Assembly: GCF_023652955.1 (NCBI RefSeq)
Contig: NZ_JAKLOY010000011.1
Coordinates: 119,742 to 183,741 of the forward strand
Reading direction: 5' to 3'
Origin: Geomonas sp. Red32
Lineage (GTDB): Bacteria; Desulfobacterota; Desulfuromonadia; Geobacterales; Geobacteraceae
DNA: 64,000 nt
Of the stretch, positions 43,287 to 54,000 are shown one piece after another. The notes beneath the pieces were generated by a model. The model did no database searches. It was not told the DNA's origin and was given only the letters and a program-made list of their open reading frames with translations. Each line of letters opens with the position of its first letter. Position 1 is the stretch's first letter. Both the position numbers and the translations under genes were made by a program.

Positions 43287-43868
43287 ATGCGCGGGGACTC
43301 TTGCGAGGATACCGGATCGGCGATGTCTCTGGAGGTGCATCGGTTCCTAAGCCGTCTCAATACACCGCTCTATGCAATCATTGACACCGCCCGAGACCGC
43401 AGAACCTTTTCGGTACTGGATGAACTAGACAGCCCCTACGAGATCCTCTACCCCCAAAGACTTGCCTTTGACATGGACGGTCGTGGCCCACACCTGATAT
43501 GGATGCCCGCCGTTTCACCCAGTCTTGAGCAGCTCATAAAGGCGGGCTGGGGAAATAGCTGGGGGATTTATTTCGCCAGCCCGAGTGACTTCGCCACGGT
43601 TCGACGCCACCTGCGAATGCTGCTCTTCGTGAAGCTTTACGATGGCCGGCAAGGACTGTTCAGGTTCTATGATCCGCGAGTGTTGCGAGACTATCTGCCG
43701 ACCTGCAACGAGAAGGAGCTCGACCAGTTCTTTGGCCCGGTCACCACGATTTACCTTGAATCGGAAAATGACCGGGAGCTGCTTTGCCTTTCGGTCGAGA
43801 AATCCACCGATAAAGGGGAGGAACCTTACCCAGGAAGGCTCCTCAGATACCGTTTAAACCTATTCTAA
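43287..43868 (+). CDS. DUF4123 T6SS effector adaptor/chaperone
   Basis: This 193-residue protein starts at an ATG one base past the PAAR stop (GGAGAAATAGG upstream); Met13 is an alternative start. The DUF4123 pattern is clear: an opening strand LYAIIDTARDR, the central PHLIWMPAVSPSLEQLIKAG and GWGNSWGIYFASPSDFATVRR, then HLRMLLFVKLYDGRQGLFRFYDPRVLRDYLP. DUF4123 (Tap/TEC) proteins hold a particular effector and load it onto VgrG/PAAR. The likely client is the DUF2235 lipase encoded 1 kb downstream. Confidence 0.9.
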   Translation: MRGDSCEDTGSAMSLEVHRFLSRLNTPLYAIIDTARDRRTFSVLDELDSPYEILYPQRLAFDMDGRGPHLIWMPAVSPSLEQLIKAGWGNSWGIYFASPSDFATVRRHLRMLLFVKLYDGRQGLFRFYDPRVLRDYLPTCNEKELDQFFGPVTTIYLESENDRELLCLSVEKSTDKGEEPYPGRLLRYRLNLF

Positions 43869-43927
43869 CGAGTTCATCATGCTCTCCGGTACAACCAGCC
43901 AATGGGGGCGAGGCAAGGGGGAAAGTC

Positions 43928-44302
43928 ATGCTCACGATTCGAAAAGAGCAAATTGAGGCCATGGAACGGGCGGGGATGAAGCGCTTCATAGGCAAAACGA
44001 TCGACTTCATCAGGACCAACTCCCCTGAGTGGAGGCGACAATCAGACGAAACCCTAACCGCCTTCGTAGAGACCATGATCAGCTTCGCCGAAGAACACGG
44101 CCTGCGCAAAGAGATCAGCATTCAAAAGCTGATAGCGTACAAGATTACTGACCAGTTCGCCATCCCCTTGCCATCGCAGTTGGAGCTGATTTTGAGGAGG
44201 CCCGGCTTGGACGAAGATAGCAGGTTGGAGTATTTCTTGCGCCAGCTTGAGGACATGTCTCCGCTGATTAAGCTGAGGTTGGAAGACGTGGCGGAGAACT
44301 AA
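43928..44302 (+). CDS. Small helical T6SS-island protein (cytosolic form)
   Basis: The 124-residue protein has no signal peptide; GGGGGAAAGTC precedes the ATG. It is probably all-helical: it starts MLTIRKEQIEAMERAGMKRF and contains TLTAFVETMISFAEEHGLR and SIQKLIAYKITDQFAIPLP. Proteins beginning in this way are common right after DUF4123 adaptor genes; their role is not established. About half its residues recur in the next protein (RFIG, FIR, SIQKLIAYKI, IPLP, RRPGLDE, QLEDMSPLIKL), which in contrast carries a signal peptide. Confidence 0.75.
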   Translation: MLTIRKEQIEAMERAGMKRFIGKTIDFIRTNSPEWRRQSDETLTAFVETMISFAEEHGLRKEISIQKLIAYKITDQFAIPLPSQLELILRRPGLDEDSRLEYFLRQLEDMSPLIKLRLEDVAEN

Positions 44303-44442
44303 ACGGCCATATATCAGATATACCCGCTATGGAGTGCCCTCTGCGTCGGGTCAACCCCGGAAGTCGGCTTAGCCAGTTCCGTCACGTAGCACATCAACTT
44401 AGCGAGGCGTTGTTGCCATAGACAACGACAAAGGAGGGAGAA

Positions 44443-44895
44443 TTGAAAACCATTCTGTTGACTATCTCGGTATTGATTATGCTGGTAGGTACGGTCGCCG
44501 GTGCCCCGAAAACCAAGACAGAGGTGTCCAAGAACGAAACGGCGACGGAGCAGCAGCAGAAGAAGCGCTTCATCGGAATGACGGTGAACTTCATCAGGAA
44601 AAACTTCGGCGAGTGGAGCGGCAAGCAATCCGACAGTGACCTGACCAAGTTCATTGAGAACATGATCGAATTCGCCGAAAAACACGACGTGCTCTCAGGG
44701 CCCAGCATTCAAAAATTGATCGCGTACAAGATCATATACGACTTTAGTATCCCATTGCCGCCTCATCTACGTTTCATTTTGAAGAGACCAGGCTTGGACG
44801 AATATGCCAGGCTGCAGTATTTTGAGCGGCAATTTGAGGACATGTCACCGCTGATAAAGTTGCAGTTGGAAGACAACCTGGAGAGGTTGCCATGA
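44443..44895 (+). CDS. Small helical T6SS-island protein (exported paralogue)
   Basis: The 150-residue protein starts at TTG 44443 with a strong site (AAGGAGGGAGAA). Residues 1-21 are a signal peptide (MKTILLTISVLIMLVGTVAGA). The remainder is homologous to the preceding 124-residue protein (KRFIGMTVNFIRKN, SIQKLIAYKIIYDFSIPLP, KRPGLDEYARLQYF, FEDMSPLIKLQLED). Its last four bases overlap the start of the lipase gene (ATGA). An exported copy directly before a lipase effector could be a periplasmic immunity or anti-toxin form of the cytosolic relative; this is inference. Confidence 0.75.
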   Translation: MKTILLTISVLIMLVGTVAGAPKTKTEVSKNETATEQQQKKRFIGMTVNFIRKNFGEWSGKQSDSDLTKFIENMIEFAEKHDVLSGPSIQKLIAYKIIYDFSIPLPPHLRFILKRPGLDEYARLQYFERQFEDMSPLIKLQLEDNLERLP

Positions 44896-46196
44896 CAAAG
44901 ACGCCCTCGCGAATCGAATATGCAAGCAATTCCCAGGAAGCCGGATCGGTATGTCACCACTGCCAACAACCTCATAGTCAACCAGCAGACAATCCGGCGA
45001 AGATACGAGCGGCTATCTTCTTTGACGGAACGCTTAATAACAGGACAAATACCGAGCAAGGCCAGAACGGCATAATCAAAGGTGACAGTTATAAAAATGA
45101 TTTTACCAACATAGCCATCCTGGAACGGCACTACAATGGAACTGCTGATTATAATTATTGCTTTTCTCAATATATAGAAGGAATTGGCACCGAAGATAAA
45201 GAAAGTGACACCGTGAACGGGAAAGCTTTTGGTTGGGGTTCAACTGGGATACGGGGCAAAGTAGAAAAAGGAATTACTAAGGTAATGGAGAACATCACAC
45301 ACCGGCTTGAGAACAGCCAGAGGATTGAATTTTTACATCTCGATTGTTTTGGGTTCAGCCGCGGCGCAGCTGCAGCCAGACATTTCATACATGCTGCCCT
45401 TTTCAGAGAAAAAGATACGTTAGTTTCAAAGTTGCAATCGAGCGGTCACTTTGTTGGTGAAGTTAAAATAAGGTTCGTTGGATTGTACGATACAGTCGCT
45501 TCATATGGGTTATCAAACCACAACGACACCTTTGATCTCGATTTAGACGCAATAAGACATGCCGAATACGTGGTTCAGTTGGCTGCCGCAGAGGAACATC
45601 GTCAACATTTTGCTCTTACAAATATAGATAGCGCACCTCACGGCATCCAGTTATTCCTGCCAGGCTGTCATTCAGACATCGGTGGTGGCTATGCAGACAA
45701 TGAGGATGAGGTAGATCATCAGGTAATGGTGGTTTACGGGAAAAATGGTCTCAGCACCGCTGACGAAGCTGCTCTCGTGAGAGAGAGGGAATGGTTACTA
45801 GCATCGGGATGGTATCATAAGGATGAGATTCAAGAAGTCGATATTTTTAATAGGTTGAAGGTGACTCGAAGGTCGATTAGCAACTGGTTTCATCGAATAC
45901 CTTTAAAGATTATGGCTGAGCACGCTACTGAGAAAGGTGTTATTTTCCGACCAGCTCTGATGAGAAACTATAAAATTCCTTCTTGTCTCAAAGAAATAGA
46001 AAGTTTTATTCTTGGATCACCTATGTCTTCGCCCGATTATTGGTTGAACCTGAACACGGATATGATGAAACGATTGAGGCATGATTTTCTTCATTTTTCT
46101 GCTTGTTTTGAGGAATTTTCCGGTTGCAACCTGCCACGGTTCACCAACGATGACCTTGTAAATGGCAGTAGAGAGCGGGAGGTGCTTAATGGCTAG
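44892..46196 (+). CDS. DUF2235 alpha/beta hydrolase, Tle1-like T6SS lipase effector candidate
   Basis: The 434-residue protein has no signal peptide. It has the DUF2235 opening AAIFFDGTLNNRTNTEQG, the nucleophile elbow GFSRGAAAARHF (Ser156), LYDTVASYG, and the conserved FLPGCHSDIGGGYADN with Asp262. A C-terminal His candidate is in LRHDFLHFSA. Tle1 phospholipases of this family are T6SS effectors that attack membranes. It lies in a vgrG-PAAR-DUF4123 island, overlaps the preceding exported paralogue gene by 4 bases and the following DUF2931-like gene by 8. Codon composition is AT-richer than the core genome, consistent with transfer. Confidence 0.88.
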   Translation: MTKTPSRIEYASNSQEAGSVCHHCQQPHSQPADNPAKIRAAIFFDGTLNNRTNTEQGQNGIIKGDSYKNDFTNIAILERHYNGTADYNYCFSQYIEGIGTEDKESDTVNGKAFGWGSTGIRGKVEKGITKVMENITHRLENSQRIEFLHLDCFGFSRGAAAARHFIHAALFREKDTLVSKLQSSGHFVGEVKIRFVGLYDTVASYGLSNHNDTFDLDLDAIRHAEYVVQLAAAEEHRQHFALTNIDSAPHGIQLFLPGCHSDIGGGYADNEDEVDHQVMVVYGKNGLSTADEAALVREREWLLASGWYHKDEIQEVDIFNRLKVTRRSISNWFHRIPLKIMAEHATEKGVIFRPALMRNYKIPSCLKEIESFILGSPMSSPDYWLNLNTDMMKRLRHDFLHFSACFEEFSGCNLPRFTNDDLVNGSREREVLNG

Positions 46197-47220
46197 AGTT
46201 ATATTAATTTTTTTGTTCGTGGCACTATCCTTTTCACCACTCGACGCAGGAGCTTGGGGGATATTCTCTATGTTAACAACAGAAAAGTTTGATTGGCTCC
46301 CAACCGAATGTGCCCACCGAAAATTTCCCATGACGTTAATAAAAGGAGACCTGATTCTTAAAGACGGCCACTCGCTATACGTCCCAGCCAAAGCTATCAT
46401 CGACAACGGATGGGGTGAACTTGGCTCGACCCACATCGTCGGAGAGACGATGAAATCTCTTCCCGTAAAGCTGACGGCTACCTGGTTTTCCTATACAGAG
46501 AACAAATTTTTTTCAGGTGATTTCGAATTACCATACGACTCGATCTTGAAGCTAGTTCGGACAATGATAAGCTCTCGAACTGGTAAAAAACCAACAGCTT
46601 ACTGGTTCCTGGTTGGCTTTGGGCCGGAGGGCGCTGTGTCGGTTTGGGTTGCAGCAGAAGGAATCACCGAAGAAGTGGGTAATTATAAGGCCAAAGAAGT
46701 GACTTTGGACTGGAAGGTTGTTTTAGATAATGACGATATCTCAAGATCCGATTACATCAATGAGGTTCTCCGCGACTCGCTTACTTCTCAGCAACAAAAA
46801 GAGCTAAAGGAACACGGCGTGCTTCAAGGGATATCCGGTTATTACAGTAAACAGTACAAATACAATCTCTCGGTCGGTGGGCAGACAAAACGGGAACTGT
46901 GGCTGAGGACGTTGAATGGGGAGCAAGAATATTTCGATTTTAACCACACTTCGAACGTACGGACCTATCGTGGGTTACCCCAAAACATAACGGTCTACTG
47001 GGAAAACAAAACCGGTCTCGGAATCGGTGCACACATTTTCTTTGATGAGGCAGAGATCAACGCTGCCTATAAGAGGCTTTCTGCCGAAACGGGTGATCGT
47101 CCTATGGAACTGAAGCTCGAGATCAGCGACAATCCTTGGGTCATCCACAACTCCTTGAACGACGGAAAGTACATAATCCTTCTAAATAAAACGGAGGTAA
47201 AACCCTACAGCTTGCCGTGA
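46189..47220 (+). CDS. DUF2931-like exported protein, candidate immunity to the lipase
   Basis: The protein is 343 residues from the ATG at 46189 (GCGGGAGGTGCTTA); Met 9 codons earlier is less likely. Residues 1-22 are a signal peptide (MARVILIFLFVALSFSPLDAG) without a lipobox Cys. The segment LTATWFSYTENKFFSGDFEL followed by LPYDSILKLV resembles DUF2931, a family often encoded beside Tle-type lipases and regarded as periplasmic immunity. A second half (LWLRTLNGEQEYFDFNHTS, NITVYWENKTGLGIGAH) looks like a similar beta-rich fold. The overlap with the lipase gene fits an effector-immunity pair. Confidence 0.7.
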   Translation: MARVILIFLFVALSFSPLDAGAWGIFSMLTTEKFDWLPTECAHRKFPMTLIKGDLILKDGHSLYVPAKAIIDNGWGELGSTHIVGETMKSLPVKLTATWFSYTENKFFSGDFELPYDSILKLVRTMISSRTGKKPTAYWFLVGFGPEGAVSVWVAAEGITEEVGNYKAKEVTLDWKVVLDNDDISRSDYINEVLRDSLTSQQQKELKEHGVLQGISGYYSKQYKYNLSVGGQTKRELWLRTLNGEQEYFDFNHTSNVRTYRGLPQNITVYWENKTGLGIGAHIFFDEAEINAAYKRLSAETGDRPMELKLEISDNPWVIHNSLNDGKYIILLNKTEVKPYSLP

Positions 47221-47247
47221 TTGAAGAGAGGGACTGTTTCATTGTGA

Positions 47248-47448
47248 CTCCCCCTACTTTGGTCGTCTGTCGGCCCAGAGGTGACCGCCCCCACACTCCG
47301 TCGCTGCCACTCCCAGGAAGAAATCTTCCTGCAACTCGACACGCTGATCGTCGAGCCTGATCATGCCCGGGTTGTCCTCGTCTGGCGGGGAGCCATCAAC
47401 GTCCACGGCAAAGCCCATGAGTTGGGCGCAATGCGCGTCGCAGTTTAG
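47248..47448 (+). pseudogene. Remnant of a DUF2169 T6SS adaptor gene
   Basis: An in-frame stretch of 66 codons without a proper start ends at TAG 47446-47448. It encodes QLDTLIVEPDHARVVLVWRG near its end, which matches the LDT-(V/I)-xxPD...VWRG segment of DUF2169 proteins. DUF2169 is a T6SS adaptor family, usually ~300 or more residues, so this is a fragment. It marks decay or recombination at the right end of the T6SS island. Confidence 0.5.
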
Positions 47449-47792
47449 GCTGAGGCCTTACAGGAGAGAGTAAGAGAGCCGAGCAATGTGGCCGGGCTGT
47501 CACCACTAGGCGCGACTCCCACTACGTTGGGCCCAGAGAAAAAAATGGCCCCTGCCCCCGATGCCGGGACAAAGGCCGAAGGTCGCGATCGTTCCGCCGG
47601 GGCGGAGGCGACAACTTGACCGAAAAGGAGAAAAAGACACGAACGGGCGGCGATCCGCTCGTGCCTGAGGCGTCGCCCCCGTCCGCGACCGTAGCCCCTC
47701 GCCCACCGGGAGAGGGCAGAGGTGAGGGGCAGGTCCACACCCGGAAGCATCAGGGAGGGGTGACGGGAGTCAGTGCGAGTTGAAGAAGCAGT
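47449..47792. other. GC-rich spacer at the T6SS island edge
   Basis: No intact gene is supported. A frame of ~47 codons on the plus strand (47464-47619, PSNVAGLSPLGATPTTLGP) may be more debris of the adjacent T6SS remnant, but no family was recognised. The region separates the plus-strand island from the minus-strand surface-protein genes. Confidence 0.35.
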
Positions 47793-47987
47793 TTATTTAC
47801 GAGCTTTCCACACCCCATAGGCGGCCATTCCGATGGCGGTGGCGATGTACACCCCCTCCCCTCCCAGCGGCGTGACCGGGATGACGGCACTGGACGGCGG
47901 AGGCGGTGGAGTCGCATACACCGTGTCCGCAGCGGCCACTATGGCAAGGGCAATACTCTTTTCCCAAAGCGTCAGTCTCCTCAGCAT
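47793..47987 (-). CDS. Small tail-like membrane protein
   Basis: The protein is 64 residues from the ATG at 47987 (GAAAGGAGATTGAAT). A first hydrophobic stretch (~9-24) looks like a signal or anchor, followed by a Pro-rich spacer (PPPPPSSAVIPVTP). The end is PLGGEGVYIATAIGMAAYGVW followed by a basic KARK. The last part has the three-part plan of exosortase-type sorting tails (short motif, helix, basic end), but without a known named motif. It begins 29 bases after the stop of the giant repeat protein and reads the same way, so they are probably cotranscribed. Confidence 0.65.
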   Translation of the reverse strand: MLRRLTLWEKSIALAIVAAADTVYATPPPPPSSAVIPVTPLGGEGVYIATAIGMAAYGVWKARK

Positions 47988-48016
47988 ATTCAATCTCCTT
48001 TCATTCATTTCATTCA

Positions 48017-51000
48017 TCACTTGATAGTCAGGGTATGGTTGACCGAGTCGAGGTTGAGGATCCAGTATCCCTTCCATGGCTCGATGACCGGATCGCTCGC
48101 CACCGTCCAGGAATCGTAGGTGGTGCCGTTCCACCAGTAGAAACTCCCCCCGATCTGGTTGGCGGCGATGGCGTCGGTCAACGGCTTGCCGTCGATCTGC
48201 CAGACGCTCCCGACGTTGGTCTTGTTGACCGTGTTCGGGTTGGCTATCATCGTCCACCCCGGTTTGAGGGGCACGGTGGCGGTGGCAGGCCCCGCCGTCC
48301 CGCTGTAGGTGAGCATCGTGCTGCTGTTGATCGCCTTGACGAAGTAACCGTTACCGGGGTTTAAACCGGACACGACGTTGTAGGAGCCGAGCACCGTGGT
48401 GCTGTCTTCCGAGGTCGCGCCCGAGGGGACCCACTGGTAGATGACGCTGACCGTGCTGGCGAAGAACCTGGACGGGTTGACCCCGGCGGTCTGGTAGGGC
48501 ACCGCCACGATGTTCCACCCGTTGTACAGCGGAGTCCGGATGGTCATGAAGACGGTCTCGGTCGGGTCGGTATCGGAGACGACCGAGTACTGGTACACGG
48601 TGTTGGGCAGCAGCGCCGAGGTGTCGGTAAAGGTCGTCTCGGTGGTATTGCTTGCCAGCACCTTGGCAGCCCCCCCTGCCGAGATGCGGCTCACGGTGAA
48701 GCTGGCACCGGACTTGACCGCCGCGAAGGAACCGCTCGGCGGCCCAGCCACGGCGGGCGGGATGGGTACCGATTTGCTGGCCGTGCAGAAAGCGGTGGAG
48801 GCGCCATTGGTGCCGCTGCAGCTCCATCCCCACGGGCCGGAGCCGGAAATGGAAGATGCCGTCCCCGACGAGCAGAGGTTCGAGGCCGGAGCCGACGCGA
48901 ACGTCTGCCCGTTGGCGCTGCCGCAGACGCCGCTGGTCACCTGCGCGATGATCATGGTGCCGGTGGCGCTTCCTGAGTAGTTGGCATCGCTGACCGTTGC
49001 GACCACGGTGTAGCTTCCCACCACGCTCGGGACGGTTGCGCTCCCGTTGTAGGTGATTCCGACCGCCAGGCCGCCCGGCGACGTGCTGGCCGTGGCACTC
49101 TTCGCACTCCCGTTGTAGAGCTGGTTCAGCCCGCCGAGGGTCACGGTGGCGGCCGCCTTGGCGATCGTCAGCGTTCCGGAGGCGTTCCCCTGGTAATTGG
49201 TGTCATTGACCGTAGCGGCGGCCACATAGCTTCCCGCCGCAACCGGTACCGTCGCGCTGCCGTTGTAGGTTAATCCGACGGCGAGTCCCGCAGGGGTGGT
49301 GGTTACGGCCGCCGGGAGCTCGTTGCCGTTGTAGACGCGGGAGAGCCCGCCCAGCGTCACGGTCGCGCTGGCCTTGGAGATCACGAGCGTTCCGACCGTC
49401 CCCCCTTCGTACCGGGAGTCGTTGACGGTGGCGAGTACCGTGTAGCTCCCCGCCACGGTGGGGGGGATCACGCTCCCGTTGTAGGTGATGCTGGCCTCGA
49501 GGTTCCCCGGGGAGGTGGTGACCGTGACGCTCTTCCCGTTCCCGTCGTAGACCTGGTTCAGGTTCCCAAGCGTCACCGTCGCCGTCATCTTGGCGGCCAC
49601 GTTGATCGCGACGCTCTTGGAGGTCCCCGCATAGTTGGCGGGGTCGTCGGGGATGAATTCCACCGTCAGCGTTTCCGCACTCCCTACCGGCAGCACGGTT
49701 CCCAGTGCCGGTGTATAGCTGAAGGATCCCGGGACGGAGGCGGCTGCGTTCAACTGGGTTGCCGACAGCGGCGTACCGGTGAAGATGTCAGCCGGGTTCC
49801 CCCAGGTAATGACCGGTGTCGCCTTCCCGACCGTCAGCGTCCCGTTGAGGTAGCTGAAGGTGTAGTTGTTCGAGGAGAGGTTCCCGACCGTCGCGATGAT
49901 CGGGTACCCTCCCACCGGGCTCGATGCGGTTGCCGCGCAGGACAGAGCCGGTGCGCCCTGCAGCGAGGCTAAGGTGTCGTTATTGACGAATCCGGTGAAG
50001 GTGGCGGTCAACTCCGGGTTGGCCGTGTTGTACGGCCGGGCCGCATCAGCCGCGGTCACCGTGAGGGAAGCCTTCTGGACGTTCAGCGTCAGCTGGTTGG
50101 TGGCTGGCGCATAGTTGGCGTCCCCGGCCTGGCTTGCGGTGATGGTGGCCGTTCCCGCACCGGTTATCGTCACCGTGTTCCCGCTGACGGTGGCCACCGC
50201 CGCGTTGGAACTGGCGAAGGCAACCGGGTTGCCGGAGGCGCCCCCGGTTGCGCTGAGGTCGAACGGGGCGTCGCCGTACACCTTGCCGGGGACCTCCCCA
50301 AGAACGATGCTCTGGCTGGCCTGGTCGATGGCGAGGGTAGCGCCCACGAAGGCGAAGCTGTAATTCGCCGCCGAAAGCGATCCTTGGGCCACCGTGATCG
50401 GGTAACTCCCCACCAGGCTTCCGGCGACGGCGGTGGTGCCGATGGCCGGAGTGCCGGTGAGAACCGCCTCGGTCTGGCCGTTGACGAACCCGCTGTAAAG
50501 GTAGGTCAGTGGCGGGTTCGGCGCATTGTAGGCGCGGCTGGCATTCTGGGCGGTGACGGTGACGAGCGCCTTGGCTACGTTGAGATCCTGCTGCGCGGTG
50601 GCGGAGGCGTAGTTGGCGTTCCCCGGCTGGCTGGCGGTGATGGTGGCGGTACCGGCCCCGACGATGGTCACCGTGGCCCCGCTCACCGTGGCGACGGATG
50701 AATCGGAGCTCGCAAAGGTCACCGGCTCGCCCGAGGCGCCCGGGGTGAAGGAGAGGTCGAAGTCCGCGGCGCCGTAGGTTTTCGCAGGGACCGGGTTGAA
50801 GGTGATGGTCTGGCTGGCAAGCCCAACCGCAAAGGTGCCGTTGACGAAGGCGAAGCTGTAGTTAGCCGCAGTCAGGGTGCCGAGCGCCGGGGTGAGGGTG
50901 TAGCTTCCGGCGGGGCTGGCCGCGTCCGCGTTGGTGCTGAAGGACGGCGCGCCGGTGAGTACCGAGGCGGTCTCCCCGTTGACGAATCCGGTGTAGGTGG

Positions 51001-54000
51001 CGGTGAAGACCGGATCGGGGGCACCGAAGGCGCGGTTGGCGTTGCCGGCGGTGACGGTAAGGAGCGCCTTGTCGACGGTCAACGGCTGGGCGACCTCGGC
51101 AGCCTGGCTGTAGTTGTCGTTACCCGCCTGGCTCGCCGTGATGGTGGCGGTACCGGCCCCGGCGATGTGGATCAGCCCCCCCGCGGTGATGGTGGCCACC
51201 GCCGGATCCGAGCTCGTGTAGGTGACGGCGTTCCCCGAGGCTCCCCCGACTGCGCCCGGTCCGAAGTCGGCATCCCCGTAACTCTTATTGGAGAGTGCGG
51301 AGAAGGCGATCGACTGGGCAGCCGGTGCGATCACCAGGGTGACGTTGGCGCTTCCCTGGTAATTGGCATCGTTGACGGCGGCGGCCACGGCATAGCTCCC
51401 GGCCCCGGCCGGTGCCGAACTGGAGCCCGCGTAGGTGATGGTGACGGCCAGCCCGCCGGGATTGGTGGTGACGGTCACCGCTTTAGGCGTCCCGTCGTAG
51501 GTCTGGCTGAGCGCCTCCACGGTCACGGTGGCGGCGGCCTTCCCGACTTCCACCTCCACGCTTCCGGCGGCGCTTAGGTAGTTGCCGCGGTCCTCCGGGG
51601 TGAAGGTGACCGGCGCGCGGTAGGTCCCTGCCGCCGAAGGCACGGTCGAAGGGGTGGTGAAGGCGAAACTGCCCGGCACCGAGGCCGTCCCGCCCGAAAG
51701 CGTCGAGGAGGAGAGCGCCTGGTTGAAGGTGATCCCGCTCGCGGCAGGCAAGGTAGTGATGGTTGGCGTCGCCTTGGCCACCGCGACATTGACACTCCCC
51801 GCCACGGTGTTGTAGTTGCTGCTGTCGGGCGTAAAGGTGATCGACGCGCTGTACGTCCCTGCCGCCGGAGGGATCGTCGAAGGTGCGCTGAAGGCGAAGC
51901 TGCCGGGCACCGAGGCCGCCCCGCCGGAAAGGGTCGAGGAAGAGAGCGCCTGGTTGAAGGTGATCCCGCTCGCAGCCGGAAGGGCCGTGATGGCCGGGGC
52001 CGCCTTGGCCACCGCCACCTCGACGCTCGCCGTCACAGCGCTGTAGTTGCTGCTGTCCGGGGTGAAGGTGATCGCCGCGCTGTAACTCCCCGCAGCCGAA
52101 GGCACGGTCGAGGGGGTGGTGAAGGCGAAGCTGCCCGGCACCGAGGCCGCTCCGCCCGTGAGGGTCGAAGCCGAGAGGGCCTGGTTGAAGGTGATCCCGC
52201 TCGCCACCGGCAGGACCGTGATGACCGGGGACGCCTTGGCCACCGCCACGTTGACGCTATCGCTGACCGTCCCGTAATTGGTGGTGTCAGTCGGGGTGAA
52301 AGTGATCGAGGCACTGTAACTTCCTGCTGCCGGAGGTATCGCCGACGGAGTGGTGAAGGCGAAGGTCCCGTCCACCGAGGCGGTCCCGCCGGAAAGGGTG
52401 GAGGCGGAGAGCGCCTGGTTGAAGACGATCCCGCTCGCGGCCGGAAGCGCCGTTACAGCCGGGGTCGCCTTGGTGACGGTGAGCTTCCCGTTCACGTAGC
52501 TGAAGTCGTAGTTGTTCGAGAAAAGGTCCCCGACCGTGGCGAGGATGGTGTACTCCGCCACCGGGCTCGAGGCGTCGGCCGCGCAGGAAAGCGAAGGCGC
52601 CCCCTGCAGCGAGGCGGCGGTGTCGTTGTAGGCGAAGCCGCTGAAGCTTGCCGTGAAGGCCGGATTGGAGCTTCCGTACGGGCGGGTCGCGTCGGCCGCG
52701 GTCACCGTGATGGTCCCCTTGCCGACATTCAGGGTCTGCTGGGCGGTGGCCGGGGCGAAGTTGGCGTCCCCCGCCTGGCTCGCGGTAATGGTCGTGCTCC
52801 CCGCGCCGACAATGGTCACCCTGCTCCCGTTAACCGTGGCGACCGCGCTGTTAGAGCTTACGAAGGTCACCGGGTTCCCCGAGGCGCCGCCGGTGGCGGA
52901 GAGGTCGAAGGCCGCGTCGCCATAGACCTTGGCGGGTACCGCAGTGAAGCCGATGCTCTGGCTGGCCTTGCCGACGGCGAGGGTCCCGGGTACGTACGTG
53001 AAGCTGTAGTTGACGGCGGAGAGAGTACCCTGGTCGACGGTAATGGGGTAATCGTCCACCGGACTGTCGATGACGGCGGTGGTGGAGATGGCCGGGGAGC
53101 CGGTGATGACGCCCTGGTCCTCGCTGTTCACGAAGCCGCTGTAACGGTAGGTGAGCGGCGGGTTGGCGGTGTTGTAGGCGCGGCTCTGGTTGTCCGCGGT
53201 GACGGTGATGACCGCCTTCGCCACGTTGAAGGTCTGCTGTGCGGTGGCCGGGGCGTAGTTGTCGTTACCGGCCTGGCTGGCGGTTATGGTGACGCTACCG
53301 GCGCCGGTGATGGTGACCGTCTTCCCGCTCACCGTGGCGGCCGCGGTGTTGGAGCTCTCGAAGGTGACCGGCAGTCCGGAAGCCCCCGGTGTGTAGGAGA
53401 GGTCGAAGCTCCCATCTCCGTAGTTCTTCGCACCGATCGGGTTGAAGGTAATGGTCTGGCTGGCAAGGTCGACCGCGAGGGTCCCTTTGACGAAGACGAA
53501 GGTGTAGTTGACCGCGGCGAGGGTCCCCTGGCCGACCGTTATATCGTAGCTCCCCTTGGGGCTGTTGATATCGGCGGTGGTCGTGAAGACGGGGGCGCCC
53601 GAGATCACCGAAACGGTGTCGCCCTTGACGAAGCCGCTGTAGGTGGCGGTGAAGGGAGGGTTATCCGTGCCGAAGAGGCGCTGCTTGTTATCGGCGGTGA
53701 CGGTGATGACGGCAGGGTCGACGGTGAAGGGCTGGGCAACGTCGGCAGCCGCACTGTAGGTGTCGTTCCCCGCCTGGCTGGCGGTGATGGTGGTATTTCC
53801 CGCCCCGGTGATGTGGATCAGCCCGCCCGCGGTGATGGTGGCCACTGCCGGGTTCGAGCTTGTGTAAGTAACCGGGTTCCCGGAGTCTCCCCCGTTTGCC
53901 GCCGGGCTGAAATCGGAGGCGCCGTAGGTTTCGTTCCCGAGCGGGGCGAAGGCGATGACCTGGGCCAGCTTCGTCGTGGAGGTGGAGCTCGAAACCTGGA

